A DNA stretch of 64,000 nucleotides from Inonotus obliquus (GCA_032164295.1 JAJHTX010000006.1:2914001-2978000); one strand, 5' to 3'; positions 12,205-27,715 are shown, counted from the stretch's first letter. The notes: generated by a model from the sequence alone, not told the origin. Program-made: numbers and translations.

Positions 12205-14565
12205 CTAATGTATTACAGGCGCGACCCATTCAAGGCCCTCATTCTCCCTGATATTACCTGAAACATCACTGCTATATTCTGTCTCTCCTTCTTCTTCAGG
12301 ATCACTAAGGATTATTCGACTTTCGGCCCAGTAGTCCGCCGCTATTTGCGATTCGAGGGAGGTATACTTCGCTCCGCGGTCGCGCAAGAACACCAAGACC
12401 TCCGCAGCTTCACGCCAGCCCTGCGAAATAGATCCTACGTTAGTTTCACCAGTGGAGTCTGACACGCCACCATAAAGCTGAGCAAGGTGCAGGCTTGCAT
12501 GTACGCGCTTCCCTTTTGGAGCTCGTTCCAGCTCAGAAAAAAATGACGCGAGAGCATGAATGGCTCTAGCCCGAGCCCTCAACACGTGACGAACAAGCCG
12601 TCTTGTGGGTGGTGACCGTTTGTGTCTACGAACTGTCGACCTCGCTTCAACTGATGTATTCCGCGGAGAACTACTCCCTGCAGACAAAAGTGTGGCCGGT
12701 TGCTGTGAATCGGACGCCTTCGGCTTATTTTTCTCGATCCAAGGATTTTCTGGGGGAGTCTTGGGGGTTAGGTATTGTTGCAGCGCCCCTATCGACAGTT
12801 CAGTTTTCTTCGGGGACCACACTCCAACTAAGACGCGCCACGCCGCGACCAATTGCTTTGCGCTATTTAGTGATAGTCAGGTTCCGGTCTGTACGCAGTA
12901 GAAGGGTTCTCACTGATTGTAGACATCTGGATATTGATAAGTATACGTGCCACTGATGCAACAGATCAAGCTCACCATCTATCAACTTCACATGATACAC
13001 GGCAAACAACCAGACAGTTACGGCTGCTGCAACGGCGCCGACTGGAGTGTACCAGAACAACGCCCAGAGGAAGAAGAACGCTGCGGGGTAGATCATGAGA
13101 AGGAGTACAAGACCAATGACGACCTTATTTTGCGCTTGAGTTTCCTCTTCGTCTTCGACAAGGCGAGCGGCGGCTCGAGATGCCAGATAAGCCGGAAGAT
13201 GCACCGCTAAGGGAAATACGAAGAAAGGGAGTCTGACAAGTATTGAAAGGGAGTCTCGCAAGAGGACAAGGAGCGTACGCAAGCGAGAAGGTAATGGCTC
13301 TGTTCGACGTGGATCGAGAGCTTTCGGGAGAGGAAGAGCAGCCAGAGCAGAATTATTCAGCTTTGACGATTGTAGCAGTGAATAGTACTCTAATAGACGG
13401 CGCCGAACTTGCGCGATATTCGACGTAGCATGCGGAGTTGAGAACAAGTCGACAAGCCTGCGCTAATTTAGACAAACGAGCAGGAACTACCGAGACGACT
13501 CACGTTTGGGATACAACAACAAACTCATCGAGATCAATCGCCTTGCTTTTCTCCCACAGCAAACTCCGGGCCATTCGGGCGACATAAAGCGTATCCCTAA
13601 GGATGATGTTGAAGCGCGTTGATATACTGACTGAAACCCACTCACCAGTCAGGTGCGTTGATTGTTGCGCGTGTAAGCTCTTCTTCTATACGCTGCGTGA
13701 GACGTTTGACTGCCATTCGATGGTCAACCTCGATAGAAGACAAGAACTGCTTCTCATAGTCCTTCATCGAAATGGGTTCGCCAAACCTAACTTGCGTCAG
13801 CTTCCTGTCGGAGACAGTGGTGATGGACAAGGACAAACTCAATAATGACCTAAAGAGTAGGCATAAGAGGAGTTATTCAGCACCGAGTCTGTAATGGAAA
13901 GGGAAAGCATGCACACTTGGCTTCGGTATTTTGATTTATTCGTGTAAACTATCGCAGCAGGGACGACTAAGAGTTGCTTGTCAACCGCCTTGTCAGGATT
14001 CTCCTTTGCCCACTTCATGTACTCAAGAGCACTCCAGGACGCCCCATCCTTGACCTGCATTATGCGAGGCTCGGTGTAGCTCGTCCCTTCCGGAAAGAGA
14101 GCGACTGCTTCACCGCGAGCAAGCACATCAAACGTGCCTTTGAAGAGGATGCGGTTGTCCTTGCTCTTACGGGCGACGGGAATATTTCCCGAGCTCAGGA
14201 GGATCCACTTAAGGACAGGGTTTGTGAATAGGGAAGCTTTGGTCCAGTAGTTGAGAATCCGTTTGTGAGGAAAGTTTGAAGCTTATTTGTCCATGATTGA
14301 GGGTGAGCTTCTCGCGGCACGGACGCATGACTCACATAGAACCGCTGGGTCAAGCATCATGTTATGATGCGTAGCGACACTAGAACCGACGGCCGTTTAG
14401 TGCCCTTGAGGATGTACCGTCAAAACGAGAAGGGACGTACACAATCAACGGGCCGTCTGCTGGCACGTTCTCCTCGCCGATGATGTGCACCTCGGAAAAA
14501 AAAGACCAAACGGCCCAGCTTGCAAGCTTTCGAATTATGCGATGAAGGACTTTGTTCTCAGACAT
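12205..14565 (-). CDS. Glycerol-3-phosphate/DHAP acyltransferase-like (PlsC family)
   Basis: A multi-exon minus-strand gene; I chose the ATG at 14,565 because it starts the conserved frame (MSENKVLHRIIRKLASWAVW). Motif I of the acyltransferase fold appears as THHNMMLDPAV about 45-50 residues in (HxxxxD type), and motif III as FPEGTS with YTEPRIMQVKDGAS at about 14,097-14,035. A hydrophobic region with paired membrane segments lies at about 13,110-12,990, and a long polar C-terminal tail ends at 12,205. This matches the fungal Gpt2/Sct1-like enzymes of the ER that make lysophosphatidate or acyl-DHAP, the first step of glycerolipid synthesis. Frame continuity requires a 13-nt micro-exon at 12,914-12,926. 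It is the first gene after the AT-rich block. Exact substrate is not decidable from sequence. Confidence 0.8.
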
Positions 14566-15904
14566 GGTCGTCACAGGTGAGGTTATTACATGCCAAGACG
14601 CGACCTTTTTCGTTGCATTGTTGTGCTTTAGCATCCGCCCAAGAGGCGTCTTATATAACAAATTACATAATAAGGAATTACATAACAAACTGTTCACCAT
14701 TCCCATTCAAGAGGTCAGATTCTTTCCGCAAGAAAGTCATCGCAGAGAGTAAAGGACTTTTTGACTTTCCTCAATCAACATCATCATCTACGAGACGTGT
14801 GAGGACCAAGACTGCCTTTTCATGCATTACAAAAAAATCTGCATAACAATTGCGTGCACCGAATCCCGACGTCGGTTCAGCAGAAATTTGTCGCCACATG
14901 CATGGAAGAAAGAATCTGAGAAGCGAAAACATCAATGGAACGAGTCCTAGTCCGCGCTGGGTCGTCAACCGATTGGGTCGAGGAGGCTTCTGGCGAGTTC
15001 AGTCAGCGCCGATTAACCATCGCTGGCTCGCCTCAGACGCGGAGAGGTGCTCTCGTGTATAACGGACAACGGCATCCAAGAGTACGAGGTGTGTCAACGG
15101 ACGTCCGGTATCCGATGGGACTGAGTATGGAGAACAAGGTTTTCAGAGGTGCAGCGGTGTTCCTCTGAGCACGTCACGCCTCTCGACAAATGGAGGAATT
15201 GAACGAGCGAGACTTCGTATATTGAACCCATGGAGTATTTCAGAATATTAAGGCGAAATCAAGATTCTAGCTGCTGCGGAGCGCCAGAAGATTGATGAAA
15301 ACGAGGCGAGAGCGCTCACTCAAATGGTGGCGATTTGACTCTGTTGGCGAGGTTAGGTAACGGCGGAGGCAATGCCTCAACCATGGCGACGGCGGTGAGC
15401 ACAACTAATTTCCAGTGAGCGATATCAGATTGCTCTGTTACAGAGTTCTCCAGGATTGGTTCCGTTCTCTTGCTTTATACCCTTGCAAGGACGTCGACGT
15501 AATCATGATCGTCGATTCCCATGCCATGCTGGCTCTCGCCTGGCGAGCACGAACGTTTCACCTGTATCGCCCTGACTGCGGAAGCCGTGCTGCTGCGGAC
15601 GCGACATTCACACAAGGCCCAGAGGAACGGAGTGTGCGAGAGAAGTTACCTGTTTAATCTCTTGCCCATTCAGCTCCGCTTTATACATACAACACCGAAT
15701 GTCTTGCCAAGAGAAGACGAGCATCCTATCTAACGTGGAATTTGTCCAGATGGGACCAATTGTAGCACGAAGATGCGTAAGGAGCACAGCATCATGACGG
15801 TAGTTAGCCCATATATATGATAGTTTCATCTTCACTGATATAAGATACCCTACCCCAACACTGTTCCTCTCCGCTCTCCCCACCGAACTCATTGGCACGG
15901 AATA
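14566..15904. other. Intergenic region, no supported gene
   Basis: Divergent promoter space between the acyltransferase (minus) and the DOMON-b561 gene (plus). Frames here are short and not protein-like. A tatatatgatag near 15,812 and the ATG at 15,905 fit the promoter and 5' leader of the downstream gene. Confidence 0.5.
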
Positions 15905-17662
15905 ATGCGTCTTACGACTGTACTGTCTTACGCTCTCTTGCCTTTGGTACTCTCTGCTGTGGCGCGGCCTCCTTCGGACGACGACGACGATCGCGGCAGA
16001 GGCAGATACGGCGGAGATGACGATGACGACGACGACGACAACGCTTCAGCAACTTCCTCTGCGTCCGAAAGCACAAACTCGGGGATTGCCTCTAGTGGCC
16101 TGACTGGAGACACAGGCGACACCCAATGTGGCAGCGTATGTCGAATGCCCTTTCCATACCGACCTTTCATACCAGCCAAATAACATTCTTCTTAGGATAT
16201 GTGTATTTCTGCCGTAGTGAATGGCGGAACAGTCCAATATGTGCTCCAGAGCACAGGCGCCAACACCCTCGGTTGGATGGCAATGTACGCTTCTACTAAT
16301 AGCAAGCGATTTTGTGTGAACTGATGTCAACTGGCGCAGGGGTTTTGGCTCCCAAATGGCCAACTCACCAATGGTGATAATGTGGGCAAACTCGGATGGT
16401 TCAGTAACTTTGTCGCAACGAATTGCATCCGGCAGAGTCGAGCCCTCTGTCGACTCTTCCCCACCTCGTGTCGCGACCCTATTGTCAAATCTGACTAGCA
16501 CCACTGGATCTCAGCCAAAATTCGCGTATAGCGTTCCGGTAAGTATTCTTGTGTGTTTTTATACACGCCGAACCTGAACGATCCGAATACTGTCAGGTCA
16601 ATTCAGACACCACGCAATCCGTCATATGGGCGTTCTCAAGCACTAATCCTGACGACTCATCTGAGTCTGCAAACATAGTGCAGCATGACTCTACCGGCAT
16701 GCTTTCCCTAGATCTGACCAAGACCTTGACCTCTGGCTCCGCTGCGGATCCCGCGTCAAGTGGCTCAGGCTCGGGCTCGGCAACGCCTCTGCTGGGCTTC
16801 CAGAAGCTTGTCATCGCTCACGCCGTGCTTCTTGGCGTTGCATTCCTCATTTTGCTTCCGGCAGGAGCACTGCTTGCTCGCTGGATACGCACGTTCTCTC
16901 CAAATTGGTTCAAAGGACATTGGATCATCCAGTTTTACCTTGCAGGCGCACTCATCGTGCCTGGTGTTGCGCTTGGCATTGCGGCTGTCAGCCAGGCGGG
17001 TGCACCTCATCTAAACGACGACCATAAGCGATGGGGAGTTGCGATTTTTATACTGTACTTCGCGCAATGTGCCTTGGGGGGAATTATCCATTTCGTGAAG
17101 CCGGCTCCAAAAGCAGACGGTGTGCGGACACGCCCCCCACAGAACTATATCCACGCCATCCTAGGCTTGCTGGTCATAATAATGGCATTTTATCAGGTGC
17201 GGACAGGCTATAAAGATGAATGGCGGTTGATTGGGCGCGGAGCTGCGCCGTCTGGCGTGGAGTCCGCTTGGATCGCATGGGCTGTGGTACGTGATAAGCT
17301 GATGCAAGAGAATTCATGAACGCTAAACGGACTTGCAGATTCTCCCATTGGTATATCTCGCCGGCCTCTCACTTCTTCCACGCCAGTACCGGCAGGAACG
17401 AGGCGCTCAAACAGGGAAAGGCGTTCCTCTGGCACCACTCTCGTCCCATTCACCACCCATTCGTACAGTACAAGTCGGTGAACCAACCACTGGTCCACGC
17501 GGCACAGGGACAACGGGACTCAGTCCGGCAGACGACGGTACGAGTTCGCATGCGCATGGCGACCCATACGCAGACAACGTCGGCCTCACGCCTTCTGGTC
17601 GCCGCAATCGGCGCAGCAACTCGAGTGGATTTGGAGTGTCTCTACCATCTCGTCGTTTCTAG
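15905..17662 (+). CDS. Secreted DOMON-cytochrome b561 membrane protein
   Basis: Five exons keep one frame: 15905-16135, 16196-16284, 16340-16538, 16597-17286 and 17339-17662, giving 510 residues. The start has a signal peptide (about residues 1-21) followed by two aspartate runs. A DOMON-like beta domain (about 65-200; GWMAMGFGSQM, VIMWANSDGSVTLSQR) is typical for haem- or sugar-binding extracellular modules. Membrane helices of a cytochrome b561 domain follow, with the haem-ligand pattern of four histidines (IAHAVLLG, GHWIIQFYLAG, DDHKRWGVAIF, YIHAILGLL). The tail is basic and Ser-rich. Proteins of this type pass electrons across the membrane, for example to extracellular iron or oxidases. 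The exact partner is unknown. Confidence 0.88.
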
Positions 17663-18168
17663 ATATTTTAATCTTTCCATCACTCAACGGACTTGGTATA
17701 GCACATATAGAAACTATTATAAGCGAATCGTTATTTTGTTGATTGCGTATTGTACCGTATTACAAATGCAGGCCATTCACAGAGTATTATGTAATCCATC
17801 AGACAAACGCTGCTCTCGCTGGCTAGCTCACCGCACGCTTCATCAGAAGCACGCGACTAGGCAAACCAAACGTCCTCGAGCCCGTTGTAGCAGGCATAGT
17901 TCTCAGTTGTACGAGGCAGCGCTGTAATCATCGACTGGATCTGAAGGGTGTGGCATGTTTAAACATGCGAGACTCGAGTTAGTACCTATAGAATAGATCC
18001 TAGCTGAGTATAGTCTAAGGAATCAGTTTTTCGCATAATTTTCCATTATATACCATGCAGTGGATGGTCTGTGCACCGTGAATATATTCTGCCGTTTATA
18101 GTATAAGGCGACTGTGAGAACAGACTTCCTTGTTGAACTCATTTTAGAATAAATAATACTTCCTAACA
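17663..18168. other. Intergenic, 3' flanks of convergent genes
   Basis: The flanking genes converge on this stretch. It is AT-rich and without a supported frame, and presumably holds both 3' untranslated regions. Confidence 0.5.
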
Positions 18169-21100
18169 CTAAACTGTCTTCGCATCCTGGCTTGCGCCAG
18201 AAGCCCTGAACATATCCTCAAACTCCGCCAACGATTGTCCGATGACGCCAAACGCATCCTGCAACGTTCTCCCGAGGAAGTCTAACTCTTGGATGACACC
18301 TTTCATCGTGAGCGCATAAGCGAAGAACAATAACTGTTGGGAGCCTCGGATATTGCGATTCTTAACAACGTCCAAGTCTCGGATTGCGTCGACCTAATGG
18401 CAAATGAGAAATCATAGTAGAAAGTTACTAGAAAGATAACTGACCAATCTTTGGCGAGATTTCTCCGCAGGAGGGAGGTAAGGAGGAAGCGGTGTCTTTA
18501 GTTTGAACGCCGCCGATAAAACAGAAAAGTATAGGATGACATTTCCAACCATTTCGCGTCGTTCACGGTTGACAGGAAGCACGAAATCTTGCCGGACCGA
18601 CTAAATTACAGAGTCTGAGCAAAACCCCCGACCTGCACGCATTGAAACACTCACAGTGTGCCTGCGAGGAGAGTGCTAGAGTCACCAACAAGGTTCGCAA
18701 GCAGTTGCAACAACAGGACTCACCATTCTTCCCTCGTGGTCACGCAACGCATGCTATGCAGCCTGTCCAATATTGTCTGAAGGCTCGTCAAGATGGAGCG
18801 GTACATATGAACGGGAAATGGTCCCTTCAAGCGCGGCTCGTGCTGCGTCTGCTTCAGCAAATTCTGTAGCTCGATCAGTTTTATCTGTAGGTGTAGCTCC
18901 CTAGAAAGATATGAGCATCGAACGCGTGGACGAGACTAAACACGCGTACATCGCCATGAAGGTCTGTATTGAGCTGTTCAGCCGTTCGCTGACGGTAGAA
19001 GGCATCAGTCGTGCTGTCTCATCAGTGCCTGCGCCGTTGAATAGCACCGGGTCGCGCTCGATACTATTCACCGCATTCTGAGCTTCACGTTGCAGATCCG
19101 TCGGGGCGGAAGACATGTTAACAAGAATACCAGAATTTGCCGCCACCAAGTGAGTATAGAGCCATCCAATATTCAGGCAGAATCTGTTTCAATCACACTC
19201 AGACCGAGCACGAACTAGAGGGCACGTCCACTTACGAGCTCAGCGCACTCGAAAGCTCCCGGCGAGCTTCCGAAGGCCACCATAAGCGAGACACAACACC
19301 GGCATAGATAACACCAGTAGCTACGGCAACGGTTCGACGAAATGCTATGTCTGTCACTGGTAAATCATCTTGGCGCACGTTATAGCTACACGTCACAATG
19401 AGACACTCATCAAACAGGCGAGAGAACTGTGCACGTACGCGTATAGGCAGGTCAAATTATACGTGAGCAGGACAAACCGACTGCTCGTCGCATATTGTGG
19501 CATCGAGACAATGACAAAGAAACAGGGAATGGAGTAGAAAAAACCAAAAACGGACAATGCAACCGGATTCTCAGGGAATACGGTGAAAGCTATGACAGCG
19601 ACTATAGCACCTAGTCTGTGTCGCGAAAGGAATTGTCCGTTAATGATAACCCAAGTCACAACCAAAGAAGTTTGACATACAAAGTTCCAAGAAGCCGATG
19701 AAGACTGAGGAAATTCGTCTGGAACATGTTTTTCGTCAATCCACTAACACATCAAACCCTGATATAACACGCACCGCTCCTATAGTTGGAGAAATAACGA
19801 CAAAGAACTGGTAACGCGTTCCATAAGCTAACGCCATCAGAGACAAAAATCATGGAACCCACTGAAATCAAAGCCCACTCCCCACGATAGTCGGTGAAGA
19901 TTGGCCGTGTCTTGTCAAAGAAGGCGGGGGATGCCAGAAGCGCAGTGGCCATGCCAGCCTTGAAAGAATATTTAACAGTATTAGTCTTTAACATCTCGTT
20001 TAGTCGCCATATTGACTGCCCCAGGCGTTGGAAGAAGCCGAGCTGTTCTCGCCCCGGAGTCAAGAGTGTGTTAGGCGCATGCGGTCGCACTTTCGGAAAT
20101 ATAGGCTGACGCTTTCGGAAGTCCGGCATGATGAACGTGCCTGTAAAAGGTTTCTTATTAGCGAGAAAACAGGTCTATGCAAGTCTAAACATACTGAAGC
20201 GCTTCGAGAGTGCCGGCCTCGACGCTCTCATGCTAACAGTCGGGGGTAGACCCAGCGAACGCTCTTTGCAGCTAGAAAGAGTGAAGAAGCTAACGACCCT
20301 ATTCCACCAACGTCGCTCATAGGCAGCACGCTCTATTGAATAAATCCTGCACATCGTTTCCGTCAGAGCCGTCAGTTCCTTTGCGAATTCTTGCAGTGTG
20401 AAGATGAAGCTTCATTATTTTGTTAGCAGATCCTCCGCTACAAACAGGAAATTGTGCGTACAAGTAAACTAAGAAAACGGTTTCGTCTGCACCAGAGCGC
20501 ATGAGTAGTTGATTTTCATCCTCGTTAAATGAACCCTTATTTCTGCTGTTCATGGCGGCAATAGACTCAGCAGCCGATGTGAAGGTGTCTGACGTGAAGA
20601 GATCACTACGTCTATAAATACGCATGACGGCTTGATTGGATGTGCTTTCGAAGGTGAAAAGTGCGCGCTGAATGTCGTCAGTGAGCTGAATGAAGCGTTG
20701 GATGTCGGCTGTTCTGGCATTTTGGTGCTCAGCAAAAGACTTGCGTAGGCGGCGTAATGTCTTCGTGCAAGCGTCCTATGAGCTGCCGCGTTAGAACGAG
20801 ATGACCTTGGAGGTGCAAGAGTTGAACATGGAAAGGGAAGACACGTACAGATAATGCCTGGAGAGGCGGACCCATATCGTCAACGAGTTCTTCGAAGACA
20901 TGGGCAGCAATCTGCAATGTCACTGTGCCCTTTTCTTCCCCATCCTTCATAGTCCCATCTGCCACTCCGGTCATCTTGGGAGAATCAGGAGCATCCTTTC
21001 CGAGCATGATTCGACCTTCCCTGGCCGCATGCGCAAGCTCCGTCTGCAAACGTGTGCCGCTTCTCAGCCCGCTTAAGTGCTGAGCGAGACGATTCAAGCA

Positions 21101-22560
21101 GCCGACTGCGTCCTCGTATGCTTGAGCCGCTTCTGCGCCACCCAGTAACCACTCTCCACGTGCCTCTGTCAAATTCTTCTGCAGGCCTGTAAAGCTCGCT
21201 TGATGGTCCTTCACCGCGCGTTGAAGGTGACTCTGAGAAACAGTTGTTTCTGTGTCCGCTATCAAGAACGTCTGTGTGAGAAGATCGAGGAGAGTCGCAA
21301 AAGAGTCCAATGTTCGCGTGATGTTCTTCTGCAGTCCCGAGTATGCGGTCTGCGGCCATAAGGAATAGCAGACGAGATTCGTTATTACTGAGCCAACAAA
21401 GACCACCCGAACGACAGTCAACAAAGTTTCCAAACCGCCTTCTTTCACAACACTGAGAGCTACGTTAGAGATCCGTCGATAAAAACCTAGCCACAACAGC
21501 TTACACGACGAATAGAATGATCGAGGTCATACTGCAGGCTGCGGTAAATCTTAGTACATCACAAATGATCAAATTTGGGAGATGAGTACCAGTGTTGAAT
21601 GTCGGCTTTGCCATCCACACTTTCATGAACGCGACAGCTGTCATGCCCAGCCCAATCCATGTAATCACAGTCACGTCCGCAAGCCATTCCCAACCAGGTT
21701 TGACGTCAATCCACCAAAACATCGCCATACTACCTAGGCTGATAAATGACGCCCACGCAAGACCATAGAGGCAGAAGAGGTCTGCCTCAAGCATTGCGCC
21801 CACAGTCTTCGCCGGATTGAAGTATACCGTTCTTGGGTGAGTTATGAGATTAAGGCCTGCCCACCTCGAATAAATTGACTCACACTGTTGCAACCATATG
21901 ACCGGAGGGAAAAGGAACCCTGTCTCCCTCAGATGATATGTTTCCGATCATGAGGGACAACGGTGTTACGTAAGTCCAGAGGGAACCGATGAAGTACGCC
22001 ACGGCGCACTTGAGAATGTTGCGATAGAGAACCGGTATCTCTGGAAAGCGTCGCTGGATAGGAGAGGGCGGAGGCTCAGAGATCGAGCTCCCTGAGTGGG
22101 ATTCAGACTCTGAGTCGGAATCCGTGTCGTAATTCGTCTGCATCATAGCTGTACTTTCAAGGTCTGGCAGCGTCCCCTGCGCTGGGGACTGGACAATCGA
22201 CACTCCTCCACCTAAGATGGATCCGGAGCTACTCGGCATGGACGACGATACGACGCTGTTTCGCGTACTGCGCCGTGAGCGGCGCCTTTTGACGGAGCGG
22301 GATCGCTCGCGTGATTTGAGCTGAGCCGTCTCTTCCATTAACTGACCGAACACGGTCCACTCGCGTTCACCGCCTCGAGCGACTCCATCGCGAGAAGGAG
22401 TCTGGTCATAGTCTGTTATACCTCTTCGACCAAGTTGTGGTCTGCGAGGGGATTGGGCCCTGATAGACGAGCGGGATGGCGAGAGGTCAATAGCGGTATC
22501 ATTGATGGTTAATGCGGAAGCAGAGCGGCCTGAGGAGTCGCCATTCTGCACCCACGACAT
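18169..22560 (-). CDS. ArAE_2_N / DUF2421 transporter, BRE4-like
   Basis: A long minus-strand gene with about ten exons, from ATG 22,560 (MSWVQNGDSSGR) to TAG 18,169. A disordered Ser/Arg-rich N-terminus (about 1-190) leads into a six-helix membrane block (for example ILKCAVAYFIGSLWTYVTPL, GLAWASFISLGSMAMFWW). A long helical soluble part follows (about 21,496-20,730) with residues such as GLQKNITRTLDSFATLLDLL. A second membrane block lies at about 20,129-19,390, containing PAFFDKTRPIFTDYRGEWAL, and the tail is helical. This is the architecture of fungal putative ER/plasma-membrane transporters related to yeast Bre4 (brefeldin A sensitivity) and to aromatic-acid exporters. Substrate unknown. 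The many introns make the exon list uncertain in places. Confidence 0.8.
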
Positions 22561-22787
22561 GTAGCTTTGGTTCGAGTTGAGTATACTACAGTTTATGAAC
22601 CAGAATGAGTATTTACGGGGCAAGGAGAAGAGAGAACGGTGAGAAGAGGAGAGGAGGAACGATGAGGTAGACTCATATGCTCACGTGACACAACGAGGAT
22701 CGACGCGTCATTCTTCGATAATAAATCTCCGCCCGAATTCCTTGTCATATATGCTACATTTACATAATATTCATTCAATATAAATTT

Positions 22788-23636
22788 CTACCTTGCCTGT
22801 CCCTCTTCGCCCGCTGCAGGCCAGAAATCAATCTCAAGCTCGACGACTCTATCCCACACGGCTTTCACTCGAGTCCATAATTCAGAACCGTGAGCAATAT
22901 CGAGTCCATCAACAATCTCACGAAGCTCCTCCACAAACTTGATGAACTCGTCAGTCGTCCAATTCCTCGCAAACATTTCAATAGCCTCGGATACAGTGCT
23001 TTGACTACATCTTTGCTTTGGTAGCCCGTCATGCACGAAGGACCACGAGTCAAGATACAGCTTTGTTTAATTCAGTACTGCGATTGTTTCCGAGAGGGGA
23101 ACACAGCGCACCTTTTCCATGGCCCATAGAAAGACGAGTCCTTCCTCAAAGCTTCCCCAGCTAGCAACTCGCGCCATCTCGGCGCAATAAGCTTTAGTCG
23201 CGGCACGCTCCTTCCAGCTTTCCAGATCAAGTCCGTACTTTTGCGCAGTATCGAGGAAGAAATCTGCCTCGCGCACAACATTCTGCAGAGAATAGGACAG
23301 AACGGACAGAATACGCTGGTTCTTCGCCTCTTCTTCGCCGTCTATACGGTGCTGGGCAGAGAAAGGGATCTTCATGATAAGCGCGCCGATGAAGCGCGGA
23401 TACCCGTGCGCCGCATATATGCGGTCTTGCGATAACCACAGTGATAATAAATCACCATTAAGCGTCCCAGCTCGCGCTGCTTCGAGGAAAGGATGGTGAA
23501 TAGCAGAATCATACTTGATCGGATCTGTCGTTTCGCGCAGTACGTTGCTCGTCCGTCTCTTAGGAACCTGCTCATCAGTTCCGAGTAAAAAAGCATAGGG
23601 ATCACGTACCTCCCCCTGATCCTCTTGCACTTGCAT
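22788..23636 (-). CDS. TENA/THI-4-like (haem-oxygenase fold) protein
   Basis: Two exons, 23636-23112 and 23060-22788, give 265 residues. The fold signature is the all-helical TENA pattern: HHPFLEAARAGTL near residue 40, then LWLSQDRIYAAHGYPRFIG, and the late motif GSFEEGLVFLWAMEKLYLDSW created exactly across the 51-bp intron. TENA proteins hydrolyse aminopyrimidines in thiamine salvage. Many fungal members of this length are uncharacterised, so catalytic activity is inference. It shares a short divergent/tandem interval with the transporter upstream on the same strand. Confidence 0.78.
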
Positions 23637-23835
23637 GACTATCCTGACTGATACGCGAGGATTCAGATTAATGCTGCTTGTTTGTGTATCGAGTCGCTAG
23701 AGGACAGAAATTCAGGAATAGGATTCAGGTCGATGGGCTGAATGGGCTAAATATCCGCAAATAGTCACGTGCTGCACCATAACCTATGTATTCCGTATGT
23801 TATGGACTTATGTGCCCAACGTGAGAGACGGAGGA

Positions 23836-25081
23836 TTATCCGTGGTTACGGAGGTACTCTTTCAACAAATTAATATGATCCGGAGTAGTCCCGCAGCAGC
23901 CACCAACGAATATTTCAGACCAAACTCCAGAGTCACGTTCAACTAAAGCACACTGCCCGGTCCTCCGCGCCCACGACTCGCGAGTCATCTTCACCCCAGA
24001 CACCTCTTCCTCGGGGATCCAGACATGCCTGACAATATCGTAAAAGCCGCCCCCGTTTGGGTACAGAGCCAGAGAAGGCTTCCCTTCGAGCTCCATCATG
24101 CTAACGGCGTCCCGTAGCTTGATAAGTACATCCAAATGAACGATGTGCGTGCAGTTGATGCCAACACCATTAGGAACGGCCATTTCCGTTATAATTCCAT
24201 TGTGCACAACGGCTTCACGGTCCGAAAGTAGAGCAAGAGCGACAGCTCCGGGCTGCATGGCAGGACCGTTCGGTGTCTCTTGTCCTGGGTGAATACCCAA
24301 TGGCCAGACAGTGCTGATCAACCAAGGCTTGTATGCCAGCCTGTGGGAGGACAAATGCAAATTCAGACGAGCCATAGCTATCCGAATCGCATAGATCTCC
24401 CGTCGAAGGGGAATAGTCTCAAAGATGATCGTATCTATTAGCGACCATACGCTGTCTTCTCCATTGCTAGCAAACACTCTGAGCCGTTTATAGTGGAATT
24501 CGGCGAGGGCGAATGTTGCCGCTGTTTCACCTTTCGCGTCCTCAAAAGCATTCAAGTTGCCGCCGTCTGCTGTGTAGCCTCGTGGCCCATAAGGTGGAGG
24601 GTAGTAACCATCGTATTCTTGCGCTGGTGACAATGTAGCCCCAAAGGGTCCCAGCGAGAGCGCAATCCGGATTCGTTTTCCGATTGCCCGAATTTCTTCC
24701 CTGGATCGTGAAGCGAGACGGACTGACTCGCGCATTAGGACAATGGAGTCAGGTTCGGAGTAACCCATTCGCCCGAAAGTTTCGAATGAGCATTGATAAC
24801 TGTATTCTAGTTGTATCACTCAGGGATTGCTTTGAGGCATTTGAACTTACGTAGATGTGAGGATTATGTCAGAGCCTGCATCCAAGAAAGCCTTGTGAGC
24901 TCTGATGATTGCAAGGGGCTCTTTGTCTATCATTGATGCAGACCACAATGGCCCAGAGATATCTTTACCAAAGACATCCTCGAGAGTCGTCCCCTATATA
25001 ATCGTTTGAGAATTCACGCGAACTGGAGAGAGCCAAGAAATAATTTACGAAGCCGCCGTCAAGGAGTTGAATGGATGCCAT
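23836..25081 (-). CDS. Homocysteine S-methyltransferase
   Basis: Three exons, 25081-25049, 24993-24851 and 24799-23836, encode 379 residues. The first intron splits the N-terminal LLDGGF/GTTLED motif. The second restores LTSTYQCSFETF, the barrel strand typical of the family. The zinc-binding cysteines are seen as INCTH (about 24,155) and FVGGCCGTTPDH near the C-terminus. The enzyme transfers a methyl group from S-methylmethionine or S-adenosylmethionine to homocysteine (Mht1/Sam4 type), in the cytosol. An internal insertion around 24,610-24,520 (PPPYGPRGYTADGGNLNAFE) is longer than in compact family members but aligns with fungal forms. Confidence 0.88.
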
Positions 25082-25491
25082 GAATGAGCCACAGTATACA
25101 GTAAAACACTTGGCGGGCTGAGGCCTCAGACGCGTCTAGGTCACGTGAAAATACAATAATTCTCACAAGCCAGCCACAAGGCCTACTTATTGCTTTTGCA
25201 TTCTTTTGTCTGTCAGTGCCTTGCCAGTGCTCTTCTTCTCTCCGGCCACAACCATAGCAATCGTCCTTTAAAACAGTGCCCAGTACTTATGCAGCGTTGC
25301 TTGCCTCTCATCATTACCAGCTCCTAGCTTCTTATCCTCCATACACCAATTTGGAACTTCTTACCCGTTTAGAACACAAGGCCTTTCCGCTCATCAACGA
25401 GCCTATATAACAACGTGGACGCGTCTCTTCCTTTTGTCTGTACTCCCACATATCCTTCTCTACTTCAGCGAAAAGAAAAACGCGTAACGGT
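25082..25491. promoter_or_regulatory. Divergent promoter region (HMT / Chk2-like kinase)
   Basis: About 480 bp separate the start of the methyltransferase (minus) from the kinase ORF (plus). The region contains pyrimidine-rich tracts (for example cttcttctctccgg near 25,232) but no clear TATA next to either start. I cannot assign factor sites. Confidence 0.35.
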
Positions 25492-25562
25492 ATGTCTAGT
25501 CGTCTTCAGCATGTCGCGTCAGACCCTGATCCTTACATTCATGGCGGATCAGCTAGTCGATC

Positions 25563-25566
<4 letters not shown>
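25492..25566 (+). promoter_or_regulatory. Upstream ORF overlapping kinase start (ATGA)
   Basis: An ATG at 25,492 opens a 24-codon frame whose TGA (25,564-25,566) overlaps the likely kinase ATG (25,563) as ATGA. Another ATG at 25,511 opens a second overlapping frame. If the leader is not spliced, both would reduce or couple translation of the kinase. Confidence 0.4.

Positions 25567-27715
<2,149 letters not shown>

Noticed and set aside
14520..15170. Several plus-strand frames opposite and upstream of the acyltransferase
   Set aside because: They are antisense or promoter-region frames without motifs or splice support.
15990..16050. Aspartate repeat (gac)n as a microsatellite artefact
   Set aside because: It is in frame directly after a signal peptide and mixed with other codons; better explained as an acidic tract of the protein.
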